A stretch of 64,000 bases of DNA from an uncultured Bacteroidales bacterium (lineage in GTDB: Bacteria; Bacteroidota; Bacteroidia; Bacteroidales; Porphyromonadaceae), in assembly GCA_902489445.1 (NCBI GenBank), contig CABTZX010000003.1, positions 14,038 to 78,037 of the forward strand. Reading direction: 5' to 3'. Position numbers and translations under genes: made by a program. Below are positions 60,411 through 64,000 of the stretch, piece after piece. Numbering within the stretch: the first letter of the stretch is position 1; each line of letters starts with the position of its first letter. Under the pieces are notes generated by a model. The model was not told the origin of the DNA, searched no databases, and saw only the letters and a list, made by a program, of their open reading frames with translations.

Positions 60411-60887
60411 ATGCGCCTAAAGTTAATCGTGGTGGGCACTACCAAAGAGCGCGCTTTGCAGCAACTGATGGACGATTATCAGCATCGTATCCGGCAACGG
60501 ATGCCCTTCAGCGTGGAGGTGATACCCGATGCGCCGCACCGCCTTACCGGTGGCAACGAAGCTAAGGTTAAGGCGTGGGAGGCGGAACGTATCCTTAATC
60601 GGCTCACAACCGATGATAAACCCCTCCTATTGGACGAGAACGGTAAAACCTATACCAGCCGACAATTATCCGATTTGCTCGCTACACAGCTCGCTTCGTC
60701 GGTAAAATGTTGGACTTGGATTGTAGGAGGCGCTTTCGGGTTTGACGAACGCGTTTATCAGGCTGTTCCAGAGCGGCTTTCGCTCAGCAAGCTCACATTT
60801 ACGCATCAGATGGTACGCCTCATTGCAATGGAACAAATGTACCGCGCCATTACCATAGTGGAACATCTGCCCTATCACCACGATTAG
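60411..60887 (+). CDS. rlmH: 23S rRNA pseudouridine-1915 N3-methyltransferase
   Basis: RlmH is a SPOUT-fold methyltransferase that modifies pseudouridine 1915 on assembled 70S ribosomes. The 158-residue protein has LLLDENGKTYTSRQLS, the SAM loop IVGGAFGFDERV and the C-terminal LTFTHQMVRLIAMEQMYRA, as in the family. Confidence 0.96.
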   Translation: MRLKLIVVGTTKERALQQLMDDYQHRIRQRMPFSVEVIPDAPHRLTGGNEAKVKAWEAERILNRLTTDDKPLLLDENGKTYTSRQLSDLLATQLASSVKCWTWIVGGAFGFDERVYQAVPERLSLSKLTFTHQMVRLIAMEQMYRAITIVEHLPYHHD

Positions 60888-60905
60888 CCTAATTAACAGC
60901 AAGAT

Positions 60906-61145
60906 ATGCCTGCACAAAACGCATCCTCTCAACCCCCAAAGCCGTACCGCCGCTACATTTTGTGCGGTATTCTGTTTCTGTGGGCGCTTGCCGTTGGCCT
61001 ATACGCACTTTTGTATCGGAAAGTAACGCCCGATCTGAAATTTATCTGCACTTATGCGGCTTCGCTGCTGCTCCCTGTACTGCTCTGCTTTGTACTAATC
61101 CGTCGCGACCGAATGATGCGCACAAATCGCAAAAAAGAGGAATAA
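60906..61145 (+). CDS. Small inner-membrane protein, 79 aa
   Basis: Two hydrophobic segments (about 17-38 and 46-65) separated by a short polar turn (RKVTPDLK), with basic residues at both ends, predict a two-helix membrane protein with both termini in the cytoplasm. No family is recognised. It sits 18 bp after rlmH and 12 bp before manA, so it is very likely translated. Confidence 0.75.
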   Translation: MPAQNASSQPPKPYRRYILCGILFLWALAVGLYALLYRKVTPDLKFICTYAASLLLPVLLCFVLIRRDRMMRTNRKKEE

Positions 61146-61157
61146 CCAGCCATCCTT

Positions 61158-62156
61158 ATGATACTGCCTTTACTCGAATTTAAGCCTATTTTCCGCACCA
61201 CTATGTGGGGTGGCTCTCGAATACTGACCACCAAAGGAATTACGCCGGGTGCGGTTAACGTGGGGGAAAGTTTGGAAATATCGCCGCTCACCGAGGCGTG
61301 CTCGGTTGTTTCCGGCGGGCCACTGAACGGCTCCTCGCTCAACGAGCTGATGCAGCGCTATGCCAAAGAGATATTAGGCGAAACCCTATTGGCGCAATAT
61401 GGTAAAAAGTTCCCGCTGCTCATCAAACTGATTGATGCTTCCGATGCGCTCTCCGTGCAGGTGCATCCCTCTGATTTGCAGCAACCTAAGAGCTCCGGCA
61501 AGCCGATCGGTAAGAACGAAGCGTGGTTTATTATCGATGCCGAGGAGGGAAGCGACCTCATTTTGGGGCTGGCGCAGGATACATCGCCCCACGAACTGGT
61601 GGAATACGCCATCAACGGCAGGCTATCCGATTTCACCCATCACGTAACCGCCGCCAAGGGCGAAGTGTTCAATGTGCCCGCCGGCACCATACATGCCATC
61701 GGAAAGGGCTTGCTCCTGTTGGAAGTGCAGCAACCCTCCGAAGTGACCTATCGGCTGTGGGACTACGATCGCACCGATAAAGAGGGGCGCAAACGCGCGC
61801 TGCATCTGAACGAAGCCCTTGAAGTGGCCGATTTGAGCCAGAGCGGCCTGCGAGCCGTTCCCTACCGCTCGCTGCCTAACAGTGCCGCACTGATGCTCTC
61901 CACCAAACATTTCGTTATGGAGCGGCTGTGGATTAAAACCGAATTGGATAAGTATGCGCCGCCCTTTGCGCAGAGCTGCGCCATACTGACCGCCGTTTCC
62001 GGCGAATGTGCCATTGTGGACCGCCACAAGCAGGTATTCACTCTTTCGCAAGCTACGTCCCTTTTGGTGCCTTCCGATAACATGCCCATTTCCATTAAGG
62101 CTGTGCGCGAAACGGACATCGTATCTACCAGCCTGCCCAATCCGAGCCTTCTGTAG
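61158..62156 (+). CDS. manA: Mannose-6-phosphate isomerase, class I
   Basis: Zinc enzyme interconverting fructose-6-phosphate and mannose-6-phosphate. The 332-residue protein has the metal-site segments VQVHPSD near 97 and KNEAWFI near 117, VPAGTIHAIG near 175 and VTYRLWDYDR. It ends the trpS-to-manA run and could feed mannose or fucose precursors to surface polysaccharide synthesis. Confidence 0.95.
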   Translation: MILPLLEFKPIFRTTMWGGSRILTTKGITPGAVNVGESLEISPLTEACSVVSGGPLNGSSLNELMQRYAKEILGETLLAQYGKKFPLLIKLIDASDALSVQVHPSDLQQPKSSGKPIGKNEAWFIIDAEEGSDLILGLAQDTSPHELVEYAINGRLSDFTHHVTAAKGEVFNVPAGTIHAIGKGLLLLEVQQPSEVTYRLWDYDRTDKEGRKRALHLNEALEVADLSQSGLRAVPYRSLPNSAALMLSTKHFVMERLWIKTELDKYAPPFAQSCAILTAVSGECAIVDRHKQVFTLSQATSLLVPSDNMPISIKAVRETDIVSTSLPNPSLL

Positions 62157-62178
62157 CACTGCTCCGAACCGCCTCCGC

Positions 62179-62262
62179 AATAGGTATATACATTTCGTCG
62201 GAAAGGTATATACCTATCCACTGAAACCTATATACCTCTCTACCGAAACCTATATACCTTTC
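62179..62262. repeat. 22-bp-pitch palindromic array, TATATA class (locus J)
   Basis: Four units with cores at 62183, 62205, 62227 and 62249, exactly 22 bp apart. The first two have GG left arms and the last two CC left arms. It lies between the convergent 3' ends of manA and the FHS transporter. Confidence 0.92.
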
Positions 62263-62294
62263 GACAAGAGGATTTCGTATGGCTCTTTTGCTCC

Positions 62295-63599
62295 TTAGTG
62301 GATCTGCTCGCGACGGATCAGCCGGGGGGCCGCAAGCGCGTAGAACAGCAAATACGCTTCCCCTATAACCACGAGCCACCAGGTGGCATCCCACGACTGC
62401 GCGGCATCCGCCCAAATGCCTTGTAGGAACGGCAGTACTGCGCCACCCACAACGCCCATCAGCAAATAGCCCGAGCCGTGTGCCGCATACTTGCCCACGC
62501 CCTCCAACGCAAGTGCATACACAGCACCCCACATCACGGAGTGGAACAACCCTACCGCGATGAGAAAGCGCGCATCCTTCAGTACAATCGACAGCACCAC
62601 AAGGAGCAGCGCCGCCGCGGCTGCCGTCAGTAGCTGCGTTTCCGCCTTAATCATGGATAGGAAGCTGGATAGAAAGCGCGCCACAAGCATCCCTAACCAA
62701 TAGAGCATGCTCCACATCGCCGCCGTTTTGTAGGTCACGCCCAAATCGCCCATCGCATAGTGGATAATGTTACTTCCGATGCACACTTCGCACCCTACAT
62801 ACATAAATAGCCCTACGATGCCGAGCGTGAGGTGGGGAAAGCGTTGGAGCAGCGTAGCGCCCTTTACGTTATCGTCCTCGTGACGCGTTTCCGTTAAATC
62901 CGGCAGCGTAACCTGTTGCACGCCCCAATAGAGCAACGCGGTCAGCAGTACAATGCCCGCAAACGGGAAAATCATATCCTGAACCTGCATCGCCTCCGGC
63001 TCTTTGCCACTAAACACCACAAAAGCGACAAACAGCGGCGTGAGCGTATTCATCAGGGAATTAGCCGTGCCGCCGATGTTCTGCCGCGTAACGCCGGTGG
63101 TGTGCGGTACATTGCACACTACAATGTACGGATTGACGGCAGATTGTAGGAATGCCAATCCAGAGCCGGACACAAAGCTCCCCACGGCAAATACAAAAAA
63201 GCTTAACGGCAACGTGATGCCACCCACGGGCAGCTGATTAAGCATTTCCGGCAGCGTACGCCCCGCTTCCACCCATCGGAACAGCAGTGTGGATAAGAGG
63301 AACAGAATCATCGCATACAGCACTAAGCGGATGCCGCGCAAAAGAGTGGCGCGGTAGCCGTGACGGTTGAGGAAGCCCGACGCCACCGGACCAATCAGCA
63401 GATACGCCAAAAAGAAGGTAAAATTGAGCATCGTGGATAGCGAATTTTCGTATCCCGCCGCTCCCTGTAGAAAAGTGATCTTCAGCGGTGCCTGAAACTG
63501 CTGGTTAAGTGAGGTGATAAAGCCGATGAGTGCCATGAGCACTACCATAAAGATAAACGGCTTCAGATAGCTTTTTGCTTCGCTGTTTTGCTGTGTCAT
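62295..63599 (-). CDS. FHS-family sugar permease (FucP/GlcP-like MFS)
   Basis: A 434-residue major facilitator protein with about twelve hydrophobic segments. FHS-type features are GFITSLNQQFQAPLK in helix 1, the GSGLAFLQSAVNPYIV segment and FMYVGCEVCIGSNI in helix 7. Homologues import fucose, glucose or galactose with protons; the convergent manA gene hints at hexose use but does not fix the substrate. Confidence 0.88.
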   Translation of the reverse strand: MTQQNSEAKSYLKPFIFMVVLMALIGFITSLNQQFQAPLKITFLQGAAGYENSLSTMLNFTFFLAYLLIGPVASGFLNRHGYRATLLRGIRLVLYAMILFLLSTLLFRWVEAGRTLPEMLNQLPVGGITLPLSFFVFAVGSFVSGSGLAFLQSAVNPYIVVCNVPHTTGVTRQNIGGTANSLMNTLTPLFVAFVVFSGKEPEAMQVQDMIFPFAGIVLLTALLYWGVQQVTLPDLTETRHEDDNVKGATLLQRFPHLTLGIVGLFMYVGCEVCIGSNIIHYAMGDLGVTYKTAAMWSMLYWLGMLVARFLSSFLSMIKAETQLLTAAAAALLLVVLSIVLKDARFLIAVGLFHSVMWGAVYALALEGVGKYAAHGSGYLLMGVVGGAVLPFLQGIWADAAQSWDATWWLVVIGEAYLLFYALAAPRLIRREQIH

Positions 63600-63624
63600 A
63601 CCCTTTTCGTTCTCTTTTCGTTGC

Positions 63625-63632
63625 CAAAGATA
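63625..63632 (-). promoter_or_regulatory. FHS transporter gene -7 box
   Basis: On the minus strand this reads TATCTTTG, an exact match about 26 bp before the start codon. A -33 box is not evident. Confidence 0.5.
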
Positions 63633-63660
63633 CGGAAAAGCGCGCTACCGCGCCCCCTCC

Positions 63661-63850
63661 CGCACCCATCCGCACCAATCCGTTCCCATCCGAATCAATC
63701 CGAGCCAATCGGAGCCAATCCGAATCATTCGGAAGCCAATCGGAATCAATCGGAGTCAATCGGAGTCAATCGGATTAGCTCTGATAAGTTCCGATAAGTT
63801 CGGATAAACTCCGATAAACTCGGATAAACTCCGATAAGTTCCGATAACCC
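63661..63850. repeat. 10-bp-pitch array with central inversion
   Basis: Nineteen units of 10 bp (CGAATCAATC, CGAGCCAATC, GGAGTCAATC ...) run with one 1-bp insertion near 63734. At about 63776 the unit switches to GGATAAACTC/CGATAAGTTC, the other strand's version, so the array is a dyad. It is related to the blocks at 53891 and 54241. Confidence 0.88.
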
Positions 63851-63860
63851 CAGCCTATGA

Positions 63861-63958
63861 TACGATATAATACACTTCGATACGTTTCGATACACTTCGA
63901 TACGTTAGGATACGTTTCGATACAGTTTAATACACTTCGATACACTTTAATACACTTG
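63861..63958. repeat. 10-bp-pitch GATAC array
   Basis: Ten units of 10 bp built on TACACTTCGA / TACGTTTCGA / TACACTTTAA, without indels, directly after the previous array and ending just before the promoter at the window edge. Confidence 0.88.
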
Positions 63959-63983
63959 GGGGGTATGCCGTGTTGTACCTTTG
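63956..63983 (+). promoter_or_regulatory. Promoter of a gene beyond the right edge
   Basis: TTG at 63956-63958, a 17-bp spacer and TACCTTTG at 63976-63983, pointing out of the window. The TACCTTTGCA form matches the two tRNA promoters here. Confidence 0.5.
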
Positions 63984-64000
63984 CATCGTTCCTCAGGGAA

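Noticed and set aside
7011..62262. CRISPR arrays as an explanation of the regularly spaced repeats.
   Set aside because: Repeat plus spacer is only 22 bp with a 4-bp spacer, repeats are degenerate, and no cas genes are present.
7011..62262. REP/BIME elements linked to a RAYT transposase.
   Set aside because: No RAYT-like (TnpA_REP) gene is in the window, and the units are AT-rich symmetrical palindromes rather than GTAG-headed hairpins.

Overview
The window looks like chromosomal DNA of a Bacteroidetes bacterium, most likely a Bacteroidales member close to Porphyromonadaceae (family level is inference). The support is gene content (MeaB, DUF1573 periplasmic proteins, DUF3127, DUF5063, a Wza/Wzc/CpsB-type capsule operon, class Ia ribonucleotide reductase, FHS sugar transporter) and Bacteroidetes-type promoters with a TAnnTTTG -7 box (TACCTTTG, TAACTTTG, TATATTTG) ahead of many transcription units. 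Nothing looks like a prophage, transposon or CRISPR array; this is mostly housekeeping sequence.

Layout: (1) 1-6703 (+): 3' part of gyrB, a peptidase C26/M19 fusion, ftsH, cdsA. (2) 7193-11798 (-): ribD, a transglutaminase-like exported protein, nadK; divergent pdxJ and a DJ-1/PfpI protein (11862-13196, +). (3) 13396-18884 (-): RNase P RNA, mrp, trmB, a very acidic 107-aa protein, meaB and two DUF1573 proteins. (4) 19234-24795 (+): translation/RNA operon pyrH-frr-rsgA-rnr-rlmN. (5) 25148-31590 (-): YeiH-like permease, CpsB-type phosphatase, Wzc-type tyrosine kinase, Wza-type exporter, and a separate AI-2E family permease. (6) 32048-36749: tRNA-Gly(CCC), a small orphan gene, a gene remnant, mnmE-folK-queA (-), tRNA-Phe(GAA). 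(7) 36750-44935 (+): dnaK, topA, truA, copA. (8) 45584-50842 (-): complete dTDP-rhamnose set rfbA-C-D-B plus a lamin-tail-domain protein. (9) 50930-62156 (+): asd, DUF5063, a DEDD exonuclease, nrdA-nrdB, trpS, DUF3127, rlmH, a small membrane protein, manA; then a convergent FHS transporter (62295-63599, -).

The striking feature is between the genes. Almost every intergenic gap of about 200 bp or more holds an array with an exact 22-bp pitch. At ten loci the unit is an 18-bp palindrome (ideal form GAAAGGTATATACCTTTC) plus a variable 4-bp spacer, nearly always in four copies. At three other loci (24.9, 45.2 and 54.6 kb) the same 18+4 architecture is built on an unrelated AT-rich palindrome (AAATCGTTTAAACGATTT at its best). 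At two of these the core is flanked by GC-rich arms that keep the 22-bp register for hundreds of bases in mirror-image orientation, filling the 648-bp copA/rfbB gap and the 1.9-kb gap before nrdA. A third class has a 10-bp pitch (53.9, 54.2 and 63.7-63.96 kb). Because the pitch is kept while the sequence drifts, these arrays look like phased binding sites or a satellite-like system rather than ordinary promoters or terminators. I do not recognise them as a named element, and they are the main candidate for something undescribed here.
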